A stretch of 64,000 nucleotides of DNA from Sorex araneus (taxonomy: Eukaryota; Chordata; Mammalia; Eulipotyphla; Soricidae): the NCBI RefSeq assembly GCF_027595985.1, contig NC_073305.1:179011949-179075948 (forward strand). The letters are read 5' to 3'. This document shows positions 11,428 through 22,590 of the stretch, piece after piece. Position numbers and translations under genes: made by a program. Under the pieces are notes generated by a model that saw only the letters and a program-made list of their open reading frames with translations, did not search any database and had not been told where the DNA came from. The first letter of the stretch is position 1; each line of letters opens with the position of its first letter.

Positions 11428-12969
11428 CTGGGGCATGTGACAGAGAAGGCTGCATGGAGGAGGTGACATGTACACACAGGCTGCAGCCTGGCTGAGGTCT
11501 GAGGAGGGAAGAAGGGGCGGTGTGCAGGTTTGGGGGAAAGGGTGATGCTCTGTGACACCTAGCCAACGGGGACCTGTGAGCACCCTTCCTCCTGAGGCCT
11601 GGGTATGTGCCTTATCCAGTGCTCTCCCTGCTGATGCTTGGAAACCCTCACGGACTGACTCTTGGCCTGACTGCTCCATGGAGCATCCCCATCAACACCT
11701 TTGTCTCTCGCAAACTCTCCTCAGCACCCCTTTGTCATTGCTCTAGCCTAAGACCCCATTGTCTTCTGAGTTTCCACTCCCACCGCCAGTGCTCTGCCTT
11801 CTTCCGTTTCAAGTCTCCCAAATCTATATTTTCTACTCTATCGTCAGGGGGTCAAGCTCCTCTCCCCTTCATAAATTCTTGACGTAGCTTCCCATGACTT
11901 GCAGGTACAAGTTTAAGGCCTTTCGTAACATTTTGCGATCTAATCTCAACGGAGCTTTCTAGGACTCTCCTGCCGGGTAAGCTGCAGCCAGAGTCCTGTG
12001 CTGCATGAGTAGAAGGGAACGGCGTAGCAGGCCACTCTGCTGAGCTTGGCAGGGCTCAACCGTCCGGGGGGCAGCCCATGACACCAGGAGACTCTGTTCC
12101 AAGGTGCAGGCCTACAGGTTGGGCAAGTGACTGTTCCGTGTGTCTCCTGTACTTTCCTGTACCCAGAGATGAGCCGGGACTTTCCCTGTCTACACTGCTG
12201 GCAGTGGCGTAAGCCAGTCAGCCTGCTTGGACAAGTCCCTTTGAACCTTTTCGATAACTTCTCTCTGAAAACATCCCATGGGCCAGGCAAATCGAATGAC
12301 GAAGTGCCAGGTAAAGGCTCATGACCACATGGCATGGGTTGGGTGTGGGGTGGATGCTTCTCAGCAATGAACAGTTCATCATAGCTTAGACAGTTCCCTG
12401 TTTCCCAAAGTGGGTGATGGTGCTCTCTAGGGGGACCCGGAAACAACCCAGAAGGAAAGGAGTAACGTAGGGGAGGCGGTTTCTGTCATTTTACCGAAAG
12501 AAAGTGTATCCTCCCCCGCCAAAAAAAAGGTGACAATTTTTCTGAAAATGGGAGTATAGGATAAATTAGTTTGGGAACCGTTGATCTCATTGGAATTTAG
12601 ACCCTGTTCTTCCTCATTGCTAGGGAATTTTTGTTATCTTTACCTCCTAGACCATAGCCCAGAGACTCCCCAATTTAGGTGGTCTACTGCAACCTTTCCA
12701 GAGAAAACAATACGCAGTGCACCTCTGAAATATGCCTTCTCTAAGTAAACTGAGTGCCTCCACCCCCAGCCCCATTGCACCTAAGGCCACTAATACCCAC
12801 TCTGGAGGTTGCCAGCAGTACCATCCCACACCAACACCCACAGCATTACCCACGTGGGCAAAGGCTGCCACGGACTCTGGGAGGCAATAAGGACAGTGGG
12901 TTCCTCACCCTCTGTACCCAACACTGTGTCTACAGGGTTTGGCAGAGCAGCTGCTCAGCAACTTCCCCA

Positions 12970-14081
12970 GGAAGGAGGAAGGAAAGGAAGAAGGAAGGAG
13001 GGAGGGAAGGACGAAGGATGGAGGGAGGGAAGGATGAAGGATGGAGGGAGGGAAGAAGGGAGGGAGGAAGAAAGGGAGGGAGGAGGAGGGAGGGAAAGAG
13101 GCAGGAAGAAAACAAGGAAAGAAGGATGGAAGGAAGGAAGGAAGGAAGGAAGGAAGGAAGGAAGGAAGGAAGGAAGGAGGGAAGGAGGGAAGAAGGAAGG
13201 AAGGAAGGAAGGAAGGAAGGAAGGAAGGAAGGAAGGAAGGAAGGAAGGAAGGAAGGAAGGAGGGAGGGAGGGAGGGAGGGAGGGAGGGAGAAAGAGAGAA
13301 AGGGAGGGAGGGAAGGAGAAAGAAGAGGGAAGGGAAGGAGGAAGGAGGAAGGAAGGAAGGAAGGAAGGAAGGAAGGAAGGAAGGAAGGAAGGAAGGAAGG
13401 AAGGAAGGAAGGAAGGAAGGAAGGAAAGAAGGAGGGAGGGAGGGAGGGAGGGAGGGAGGGAGAAAGAGGAAGGAAGGGAAGGAGGAAGGAAGGATGGAGG
13501 AAGGAAGGAAGGAAGGAAGGAAGGAAGGAAGGAAGGAAGGAAGGAAGGAAGGAAGGAAGGAAGGAAGGAAGGAGGGAGGGAGGGAGGGAGGGAGGGAGGA
13601 GGGAGAAAGAATAAGGAAGGGAAGGAGGGAAGAAGGAAGGAAGGAAGGAAGGAAGGAAGGAAGGAAGGAAGGAAGGAAGGAAGGAAGGAAGGAGGGAGGG
13701 AGGGAGGGAGGGAGGAGGGAGGGAGGGAGGAAGTGAGAAAGGGAGGGAGGGAAGGAGAAAGAAGGAGGAAGGGAAGGAAGGAAGGAAGGAAGGAAGGAAG
13801 GAAGGAAGGAAGGAAGGAAGGAAGGAAGGAAGGAAGGAAGGAAGGAAGGAAGGAAGGGAGAGAGGGAGGGAGGGAGGGAGAAAGAGAAAGGGAGGGAAGG
13901 AAGGAGAAAGAAGGAGGAAGGGAGGGGAGGAAGGAAGGAAGAAAGGAAGGAAGGAAGGAAGGAAGGAAGGAAGGAAGGAAGGAAGGAAGGAAGGAAGGAA
14001 GGAAGGAAGGAGGGAGGGAGGGAGGGAGGGAGGGAGGGAAGAAGGAGGGAAGTAAGAAGGGAAGGAGGGAGGGAGGAGGGG
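12970..14081 (+). repeat. 1.1 kb purine tract, (AAGG)n/(GGGA)n with higher-order units
   Basis: The plus strand is almost entirely A and G. Blocks of AAGG (for example 13349-13425, 13500-13571, 13633-13691, 13768-13855 and 13946-14008) alternate with GGGA blocks starting near 13259, 13434, 13571, 13691, 13856 and 14008, each followed by a mixed GAGAAAG segment. Open frames of about 400 codons on both strands are artefacts of the tetranucleotide period. Confidence 0.97.
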
Positions 14082-14599
14082 CCGGACGAAGGACAGATAT
14101 ATCGAGGCAATCACAGAGGAAATAGAGCCATTCTGTGCCCAGGGTGGAGGTGTGAGGTGGCCTTATCATCATTGATTGCAGTCCTATGGTGAGGCTGGCC
14201 AGGGTTTAGGGACACCATTGCCCCCAAATAAAGTCAGTCCATGGGAAGAATAAAAAATTAAGCAGATCCTTGACTCCAGAAAAGCCGTAGTGCTGAAGCA
14301 AAGTGATGACACCAGAGCAACAGATTCCCAGGACAGACTTGCCTCAGGGCTAAGAATGAGAAAGGGGTGTCTTTGGTCAGTGGCTCTGCTAAGATCCGGA
14401 AAGGGTTGCATTAATGCTTAAGGGGCCCTTAAATCTAGAAACTTCGAGCCAGAGGAAAGAAGTTGTCCCACGAAAGTCCCAAGCCTGGCCCTTTCTGGAG
14501 AAAGCCTTACAAATGGTTTTTCTGTAAAATGAATCTGTCTTCCTTCGACTCCTGCTCTTGGCCATATGGAAAGGCATACTTGGCAGACGCACTCACTTT

Positions 14600-14720
14600 A
14601 TTAGCGAGTGAGCAAGCGGATGAGTAGGTGAGTGAGTGATTTAGTGGATGAGTCAGTAAGTGAATGAGTGAACACATGGATGAATTTATGGGCAAAGAAA
14701 TAAGTGAACGGATGAAGGAG
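14600..14720 (+). repeat. Degenerate (TGAG/TGAA)n tract
   Basis: GAGTGAGCAAGCGGATGAGT and GTGAATGAGTGAACACATGG belong to an old tetranucleotide array decayed by substitutions. Confidence 0.85.
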
Positions 14721-14810
14721 GCATTAATTGTTTTCTCCTTGTCACTGAAGGCTTCCCATTGCCCAGTGACTGATCCTGGAAGGCACATCTTCAATCTTTT
14801 TCTATTTGTT

Positions 14811-14999
14811 GGGGCCGGAGCGATAGCACAGCGGGTAGGGCGTTTGCCTTGCACGCGGCCGACCCGGGTTCGATCCCCGGCATCCCATATGGTCCCCCAA
14901 GCACCGCCAGGAGTAGTTCCTGAGTGCAAAGCCAGGAGTAACCCCTGAGCATCGCTGGGTGTGACCCAAAAAGCAAAAAAAAAAAAAAAAAAAAAAAAA
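14811..14999 (+). repeat. SOR-A type SINE, young, with 19-bp target-site duplication
   Basis: This is the best-preserved copy. Box A TAGCACAGCGGG and box B GGTTCGATCCC match pol III promoter consensus. The head resembles tRNA-Ala (GGTTCGATCCCCGGCAT). A long A-tail ends at 14999. The flanks carry an exact duplication, CAATCTTTTTCTATTTGTT, at 14792-14810 and 15000-15018. Confidence 0.97.
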
Positions 15000-15136
15000 C
15001 AATCTTTTTCTATTTGTTTTGATGGATATTAGAAAGAGAAGCGGGTGCGAATCAGAGTCGTCTAATCCTTTATGGAATCCCCTGGCTGAGAGAGTAACTG
15101 TCCTCTTGGAGAAAATACAGTCATTGTCATTTTCCG

Positions 15137-15151
15137 GGGGGGGGGGGGGGG
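15137..15151 (+). repeat. Poly(G) run
   Basis: About 14-15 consecutive G bases. Confidence 0.95.
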
Positions 15152-15419
15152 AGGAACTCCAGCCCCACGGCAGAGACCTGGTCCACAGACGTTTGTGCGT
15201 GTGGTAGGAATGGCTGGATTTTCACACCCATTAGCTGCTTGTCAGCGTTTGCAAGACTAATTAGTTAATACCAGATACTTTTGCACTACATTTCCAGGCT
15301 TCCCGGGTTTTACTGGCAACGCATGGTTACGGAACAGAGAACAGAGAACTCTCTAGAGCTGTAGCAGTTGTGTGAAAAGCCCAAGAGAAGTTGACATTTT
15401 GTTGAAAGCTTTGTGCGCG

Positions 15420-15538
15420 CTCTCTCTCTTGCTCTCTCTCTCTTTCTCCCTCTCCTTCATTTCCCTCTTCCTCCCCCTCTTCTTTCCTCTCTCCCTCTTC
15501 CTTCTCCCTCTCTCCCTTCCTCTCCCCTCTCTCTTCCC

Positions 15539-15607
<69 letters not shown>

Positions 15608-15609
15608 AC
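15420..15609 (+). repeat. Compound (CT)n-(CA)n microsatellite
   Basis: A CT-rich imperfect tract passes into pure CT (15542-15582) and then pure CA (15583-15609). Confidence 0.97.
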
Positions 15610-16019
15610 GCATGCACACTAATATTTTGTCTCATTTCAGATGGTCTAAATCGCAGAACTGCACTATGAGGCTTGGCCCCAGCCATATGGTGCTACTCAG
15701 AGAACTTACCCTAGATTCCATCTGACTGTAAACATGAAACATGAGGTTGCACAGAAGATGGTGTCAGATCCACAGGGCATTCAACTTTAACAACGCATTA
15801 AATTCAAAGCAAAACAAAAAAATAAACTACCCCTTTCAGAGGCCATTTCGGTTGTCTTGTCAGGAGATAGCGGAAGAGCTTCCCAGCTGTCTTCGTGGAA
15901 TGCTTCAAGCTGGTGTTGACTTTTCTCCTACTAAGCCTGCAGTCAACTTCTAGGACATTCCCTCAGTCCTCCTTCCTCAGGCTCAATAATTCCTTATGGG
16001 GGAAAAAAAAAGCTATTCA

Positions 16020-16162
16020 AGGGCTGGAGAGATGGTCCAGGGGTAGGTTTTGCTTTGCACGTTGCTGACCTGGGTTTGATCCCCAACTCCACATATGGTC
16101 CCACAAGCATCACCAGAAGTAAGTCCTGAGCACAGAGCAAGGAATAAACCCGGGAGTAAAGT
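16020..16162 (+). repeat. SOR-A type SINE
   Basis: Head GGGCTGGAGAGATGGTCCAG, box B GGGTTTGATCCCC and body CACATATGGTCCCACAAGCA are present. The 3' end is truncated without a long A-tail. Confidence 0.88.
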
Positions 16163-16559
16163 GCATGTTCTCCTGGTCCTTAATGTCCATCCAGACTCAA
16201 GGGCCACCAGATATAATACTATGTGCATTTATACCAAGGAAAACTAAGCAACTATTAATAAAGTGCAGAAAACAGTGATTTCAGAAGCTACCATTTTATT
16301 TGAAGCAGAGAGACCATTCCCCCCCTTCTGGAAAACCCCCTCTAGAAATATTCCAGAATACTTCTGGAAAAATTATAAAAAGAATCTGGTACAATCAAGG
16401 CAGCTTTGAGAAGAAAGATGATTAGGGATGTGATAACGACAACAGAGTTCAATGTGTATCCCTTGGCCTCATTTGATTTTTAATGAGGATCATTAAAAAA
16501 AAAAAACAGTGAAAGTATAGCCTCTGAGCAAAAAAAAAAATCAAGCTAGTAAGTAGTTG

Positions 16560-16725
16560 TGTGTTTGTGTGTGTGTGTGTGTGTGTTCCTGAGGATTACC
16601 ATGTCCTTGGCAGTTTGTGGTATAGGATGAACTCTCCATGGTCCATTAGGGAACTGACTGTCTTACCTACTGTATATGTGTATGTGTGTGTGCATGTGTG
16701 TGTGTGTGTACATGTGTGTGTTTGG
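16560..16725 (+). repeat. TG-rich microsatellites
   Basis: Two interrupted TG arrays lie at 16560-16586 and 16675-16722, separated by unique sequence. Confidence 0.9.
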
Positions 16726-17003
16726 AAGCATGAATGTATAAACCTACAAGCATACATGCATGTCGACATACATACAAAAATCTCAGATTGTTATTAGCTC
16801 TCTGTTGTATGTTGTTATTTGAGCCTCTTTTACTCCAAAGCCATTGCTCTCTAGATGTGACAGTGCTGGGCAGGGAACAGGATTGGAGCCGAGGAAGAAG
16901 GTCACCAGCTTAAGAAATCCAGAAACAATTTTTTTTCATCTTCAGTCTTTCTTTTTATTTTGAGATTGCTTTCATCTTTTTGTCCCATCCCCGTCTCTCA
17001 TCT

Positions 17004-17008
<5 letters not shown>

Positions 17009-17080
<72 letters not shown>
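17009..17080 (+). repeat. (TC)36 microsatellite upstream of ESR1 exon 8
   Basis: 72 bp of pure TC ends 95 bp before the ESR1 exon 8 acceptor, on the sense strand of the transcript. Confidence 0.98.
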
Positions 17081-17084
<4 letters not shown>

Positions 17085-17175
17085 CTGTTCCTCTTACTTC
17101 TTCCCCTCTCTACACATTTCCACCTCGCAGGGCTTGCGCCAGCCTAACCCTTTCCTCTCTGTCTTCCCCCCACAG

Positions 17176-17407
17176 CAACAAGGGCATGGAGCATCTGTAC
17201 AACATGAAGTGCAAGAACGTGGTCCCTCTCTACGACCTGCTGCTGGAGATGCTGGACGCCCACCGCCTGCGTGCCTCCAACCGCGAGAGCGTCCCCATGG
17301 AGGAGACCATCCAGAACCAGCTGGCCACCACCAACTCCACTGCACCGCATTCCTTGCCGGCCTATTACATCCCTGAGGAGGCCGAGAATTTCCCCACCGC
17401 CCTCTGA
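17176..17407 (+). CDS. ESR1: ESR1 coding exon 8 (helix 12 / AF-2 and F domain, stop codon)
   Basis: This last coding exon begins with C completing Ser518 (AG|C), then [20 protein letters not shown]. His524 and Leu525 of the ligand pocket are present. The helix 12 segment [12 protein letters not shown] is intact, including the equivalents of Tyr537, Asp538, Leu539 and Leu540 that position the AF-2 coactivator surface. After Leu549 the C-terminal F domain is much more diverged ([13 protein letters not shown]..., ending FPTAL before TGA at 17405-17407). It is 45 residues long, against 46 in the human sequence as I recall it, so the equivalent full protein would be 594 residues. Ser527 of human is Asn here. 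The exon was placed by homology and by the splice junction. Confidence 0.98.
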
Positions 17408-20400
17408 GAGCTGCCTGGCTCCCCCCAGATCCTGAGCCTCCCTCCCACCTCTGATATTCTACCATGCCTATTCTCGCAGAACTCTGCGCCCGTACACACT
17501 CCAGCATGCACCCGCCCATGGCTTTCTGCTATGAGTGGCCGTTTCATCTGCTTGCTCGGTTCTTAGTGGTACACCTTTGGGGAGCAGCCAAAGGGATGCT
17601 CGGGCTAGATTCTTTGTAACGGCTCTCTTTCTCCCTGTGCTACCTTTCCAAGCATGAGGATCCCTGTAGCTTCTCATGAGTAGACTCGGTCTGCCAGATG
17701 GGGTCCAGGTGACTCTGTATGGAAACTACGTGCAGAGTCTCAGCCTGGATATCTCACTTCCATGAAACGCTTTGAAGTGGGTCCGAGAATAAGCCACTGG
17801 AAGGAATTGAATGAGGCTCTTCTCATTGCTGGCTCGAAGAAAGCCAAGTCAGAGGTTCATTCTAACGCTCTTGTATTCCTATAGTAATGTGTCATTCAAT
17901 TCAATGCGTGGCTCTGCGACGTGGCAGGGGCAGAGTATTCGGTGATTGTTCGTTTCCCCTATAGGAATACAAAGTGCACACAGGGAAGGAAAATCCGCTA
18001 ATTTCCAAGGCTTTGTTTGTCTAGTTATTATGCTGCACCTTGCTGAAAACTCTGCTATTGACCTTTGAAAGCACTGTGTACAGGTCATGGGATCAAGTCA
18101 GTTCTTACTTCCCAGGTACCTATGTTAGGAAAAAAGGAAATTGATTGCAACTGAGACTGCTAATTATAATACTTTTGTTGTGAGGGATAAATAATTATGG
18201 GGGGGTTGTTTTCATTTTATGAAAAGAAATTCTGTTCTGGGCAGGGGGATGGGGGTAGGGGGCTTGCAGTGTCTGTTGTGGCTGGGTCTCATATCTGTCG
18301 GCAGAGGCCCCTCTGCTCAGCGCTCCCTGTTTTCTCGCTTGCTAGGAAGGGGAATGTTTCTACCTAAGTAAGGACAGTTGAGGAGTTGGTGACACATTAA
18401 GCCCCAGTGCAACGGGCAAGTGGTCAATGTGAAGGATTCTTGTAGAACTGAAAAACAGAGAGGAAAGAGAGCAGAAACTGATAGACCCAGAAGACTCAGT
18501 TCCCTGTGAAAGCCAGAGAAGAGAGAGCTGCATCCTCAAGGTGGCTCCATTTTCCGGATTGGGAAAGGAGAACGAGTTAGGAAAATCCCCGCTCAGGGTC
18601 TTTGGCCACCTGCCCTTGGTTGATTAGAGCGAATCCTCACATCAGGGTGTGGCCTTGGGAGTCACAAAGTTTCCCTGATGTCATGTCTTGTGTTTTATAA
18701 ACCAGAAGAGCGGACCAGAATTCTCTGGGCTCCAGGAATCGTAGGACCTGTTGTCTCAAGGACGAAGGCTCTCTCCTGCCCTGGGCGGCCTTTCATAAAT
18801 TGCTTCTCTGCAGCACTTATGGGTTATTTCTTCTTCTCAGTGAAAGGGTCAGTTTGGTTTCCTCTGGTGACCTCATTGTCCATAATTCTAACCCCACAGA
18901 GAGGTGTTGAGTTAGCTCAAAGCCCTGTCAAGCCTCAAGAGTTTCTCTTGTGAATGTCTTACAAAAAATGGATTTCCTTCCTTTCCAAGTGCTCAGAAGG
19001 TGATCACCAAAAAATGGGAATGTGGGAGAACCAAAAAATACAAAGATTGTTTTTTTTTTTAATTTCCATCTCTACATCTACGTTTGGAGGCGGACTTTAT
19101 GTATCAGCCCTAAGACTGTGGTTAGAACATAATTCTTTTGTTGTTTTGTTTAAGAAGCACCTTATATAGTATAATATATATTTTTTTGAAATGGCAATGC
19201 TTGTTTATCAGACTATTGAATGTAGTAATTCTGTTCTGGGTTTCATTTGACTGGTCTAGCATGTCAAACCCGTGAAAAATAATGTAGTTTCTTGGTTTTG
19301 TTTTCTTATAGCTACTGTGTATGTAGTCATTCATGCCTAAGGCCTGATGATTATTCATTTAAATGAAGATCACATTTCATATCAACTTTTATATCCACAG
19401 TAGATAAGATATCACTAATCCAGATGCCTGTGTGGAATAGTGAATGATAGACAATCTCATGTAGCAGAGATTATGCCTGAAAGGGAAAATTATTCAGGGC
19501 AGCTAATTTTGCTTTACCAAAATATCAGCTGTAGTATTTTTGAACAGTAGCTAATGGGTCAGTGGGTTCTTTTTAACATTTATACTTAAATTTTCTTTTA
19601 AAAAAATAAAAACACACAAAAAATTGTAGAACTTATAGGTGATGTCATACCAGCTAAATCCAAACCATAGCACAACAGAGGGTTCTTCATTATTCATCTA
19701 GCATTTTTGTATTCATGTTAAGATACTACTATATTTGAAATGGGCAGAGAAGACCAGATGGTTAGAATGTTAGCCCAGGAGTCTCTAATAGTTTTAGAAA
19801 TCTCTTTATTCTTATTTGAAGTGCCACTAATGGACAGCTGAAACTTACAGCTGATACTGCTGTTGGGTGTAGGGAATATGGTATGTTCTCTCCCCGTTCT
19901 GAGGTCATTTAAAGATAGGGTCAGGATACAATCGACCTCAGACTCTAATGTCAAGTGGGAAAGGCGTTCGGGAATTTAGAGAACGCAACCTATAGTAGTA
20001 AAGTCTTGAAAGTATTTTTGAGGCAGGCCAATACTGATACCCATGGCATGTTCTAGGGTTCACTATTCCTCTTCTGCCCTGTACACCATAAGTGACTAGC
20101 TTGACCTGCCACCCATTTCCAAAATGGCGACTTGAGTTAGGGAAGAGCATGTGACCTCTGCACAGTGTCCAGGGAACCATAGTGGTCTGTGTTTCCTTTT
20201 GTCTTACCTAGCTGCAGACGTGCTGTATTGATTCTGTACTGCGATCATGCAACAGGTAGGCTAGTTCATCCAAAGAGAAGACCCTGTGTAGGGCTGGAGA
20301 GCTCAGGCTCCTAGGAAGTGCAGTCTTTGACCAGATTTCCCTCGTCACATTGCAAGTCATGCCGTTGTCTCCTCCACCCTGTGGGGTGAGGCCTAAAGGG

Positions 20401-21520
20401 ATTTACTGAGGTTTGACTTTCAATCGCATTCAAGTGTTCTCACATCAGAATTGTAGACACTGAAGTGGTCATGATATAGATCACCAGTTTCAAATATCCC
20501 CACATGAAGCCAGTTCAAATCCTTACTTTTTTTTTGTGGACGTTCCAACTCAGATCAATTGTGGATACTGGGGATGATCACTAAGACTTTGATAATGTCT
20601 GATATATATTCCCAGACAAATTTGCTTTGGGGAAGCCAGTTATTTAAAAGGCAAATAGTTATAGTGTAGCTGATGAGGGAACCGGGATTCTCTTGGTATA
20701 AGACTGGGGAGGCCAGGTTCGGATTACACTGCACACTTCCTAGGTGAATGCCCCAGACACACACTCACACTCAGCTAGAGCAAGTGAATTGGATTGTGTT
20801 CCCGGATATGCATCTTTCCGTGAGTGTAGTTTCTCTATTTCAAGTTCCATTTCCTCTCCATTTGGTTTCCAGTGAGCGGGGCCTCCTTTGGAGGCCAGGT
20901 AAAACATGTTTTTCTATGTAATTGCTGCCTCTATTATGGCACTTGAATTTTGCACTGTCTTTGGAGAGATTTTAGAAAATTTTCTATTCTTCTGTGCTGT
21001 TTTGTTTGCATCCGAATGTGCCTGAACTTTTACAATATGTAAATGCTGCCATGTTTCCAGTCCATCTTTGGTGTGTCTGTACAGAGCTGTGCACTGTGAA
21101 AGGACATAGAGCCCCATAAACAGGGACCCTAGACATGAACCCCTTTGCATTCAGAGAGGTCATTGGTGATTGCGACTTGCTAATAAGTGACACGATGCCA
21201 GTTTATGTTCTCTCGGAGCGTTTAGTGATGTTTCCTGTGCCTACACATCCTTCAGTGAAGAGTTCTTGTTTTATGGGGAAAGGCTCAAATGTCAAATTGT
21301 GTTTGATGGATAAGTACTCCTTTCAACTGATGCATACTATTATCAGTGTGATTCCATTTCGTCACGGCTTTGCTTTGTTCCATGAAACACACTTGTAAAC
21401 CTCTTTTTTGCACCTTAAGAAGTTAAGAATCCCATGGGGTGCTCAGGCCCCTGCCAACAACTTTCTCTCCTGTTTGATGTCCAAATAAAGAATTAAATAA
21501 AAGACAATATGTCTGGTGTT
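17408..21520 (+). other. ESR1: ESR1 3' untranslated region
   Basis: About 4.1 kb follows the ESR1 stop without another plausible gene and ends at two AATAAA signals. The length is close to the roughly 4.3 kb 3' UTR I recall for human ESR1. I see no SINE or retroposon fragment inside it, although such elements resume within about 75 bp of its end. AT-rich stretches are present (for example 18155-18220 and 19150-19400), which fits an unstable regulated message. The exact cleavage site is inferred. Confidence 0.85.
21484..21501 (+). terminator. ESR1: ESR1 polyadenylation signals (two AATAAA)
   Basis: AATAAA occurs at 21484-21489 and again at 21496-21501. It is followed by a GT-rich stretch (TGTCTGGTGTTGAGTTTTTG at about 21510-21530) suited to be the downstream element. 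Cleavage would fall near 21510-21525. The position about 4.1 kb past the stop makes this the distal ESR1 polyadenylation site. Confidence 0.8.
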
Positions 21521-21591
21521 GAGTTTTTGTTGTTGTTTTTCTTACGTTCTATCGCCTGCAATGGTTTACTACTAAAATCAAAATCCTTGGA

Positions 21592-21772
21592 GGGCCAGAG
21601 CCAGAGCACATCAGGTAAGGTGGTTGCCTTGTATGCGGCTGACCTGGGTTCGACCCTTGGTATCTCATTTTGTCCCCTGAGCACCACCAGGAGTAATTCC
21701 TGAGTGCAGAGCAAGGAGGAGACCCGGAGCACTGCTGGATGTGCACCCCTTCCCCCACCCCAAATCAAAGTG
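21592..21772 (+). repeat. SOR-A type SINE
   Basis: The head GGGCCAGAGCCAGAGCACAT and body CACCAGGAGTAATTCCTGAG are clear. It lies only about 75 bp past the presumed ESR1 cleavage site. Confidence 0.92.
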
Positions 21773-22299
21773 CTTGAACACTAGGGCACCCATGGGCTCC
21801 TGCTTAGCTTCAGTTTGCTGCTAGCTCCTGTTTCTGGCGTCCGAGGAGGACGTGTGGGGGACATTTAGAACTGGAACACCTGACCTTGCTTCTTAGCTCC
21901 TCCATCTAATGGCAGTGGATATCATACAGCTTCCCTTGCTTCATCAACAAACTAATGAGAGTAACCCCAAACTCACTGTTTTCTTTTTTTTATTTGTCCT
22001 GTTGTTAAATGATTCTCGTTTGGGTTTCCAAGCCTAACCTCCTGGGAGCTGATAGCTGCATGGTTATGCTGTAGCTGGGCAGAGATTGTCAACTCCGTGG
22101 CGTCTGTTAAGACCTTCTAGCCTTGGACAGGGGATCTGTAAGTAGATAGTCAAGCACAACTGATGTGACTTTTACACTAACTTTTAGAAGTAGCGTTAGC
22201 TCTCCTTTAGAAAAGCCTCACCTAGAAGGCAGCTCAGATAGAGACGGGATCACTAAGTCAATGATGGTTGGAGGGATTTCTCAGGAGGAGAGAGGTGTG

Positions 22300-22590
22300 C
22301 TGAAAGTAGATAAAGGACCTAACGTGATAGATAGCCTCTCAGTATCTTTATTGCAAACCATAATGCCCAAAAGGAGAGAGAGAGTATGGGGGAAATTTTC
22401 TGCCATTGAGGCAGGGGGAGAACTCGAATGGGGGGGAGGTGCGGTAATACTTGGGACATTGGTGGTGGAAAATGTGCATTGGTGGAGGGATGGGTGTTTG
22501 ATAATTGTATGAATGAAATTCAAACATGAAAGTTTTGTAAGTGTAGTACACGATGAATCAATAAAATAAATAAATAACTATCAAGGAAAT
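22300..22590 (+). mobile_element. G-rich retroposon 3' part (unclassified family)
   Basis: The landmark ATTGCAAACCATAATGCCCA is followed by GAGAGAG, then GGACATTGGTGGTGGAAAAT and GCATTGGTGGAGGGATGGGT. It ends in AATCAATAAAATAAATAAAT. A second, shorter G-rich tail (GGAACACCGGCGGAGGATTC, then TTAATAAATAATC) follows at 22610-22700. Confidence 0.75.

Noticed and set aside
12970..14081. CRISPR-like repeat-spacer pattern
   Set aside because: The alternation of AAGG and GGGA blocks is low-complexity microsatellite structure in a mammalian intron, without conserved repeats or unique spacers.
12754..14172. Long open frames of about 230-440 codons on both strands (Lys/Glu/Gly/Arg-rich or Pro/Ser/Leu/Phe-rich)
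   Set aside because: They are produced by the AAGG tetranucleotide array, which stays open in several frames on both strands. There is no start context, splice evidence or protein similarity.
14811..14885. tRNA-Ala-like gene
   Set aside because: Box A and box B are good, but the sequence continues into the SINE body and A-tail with a target duplication, so it is a SINE head rather than a tRNA gene.
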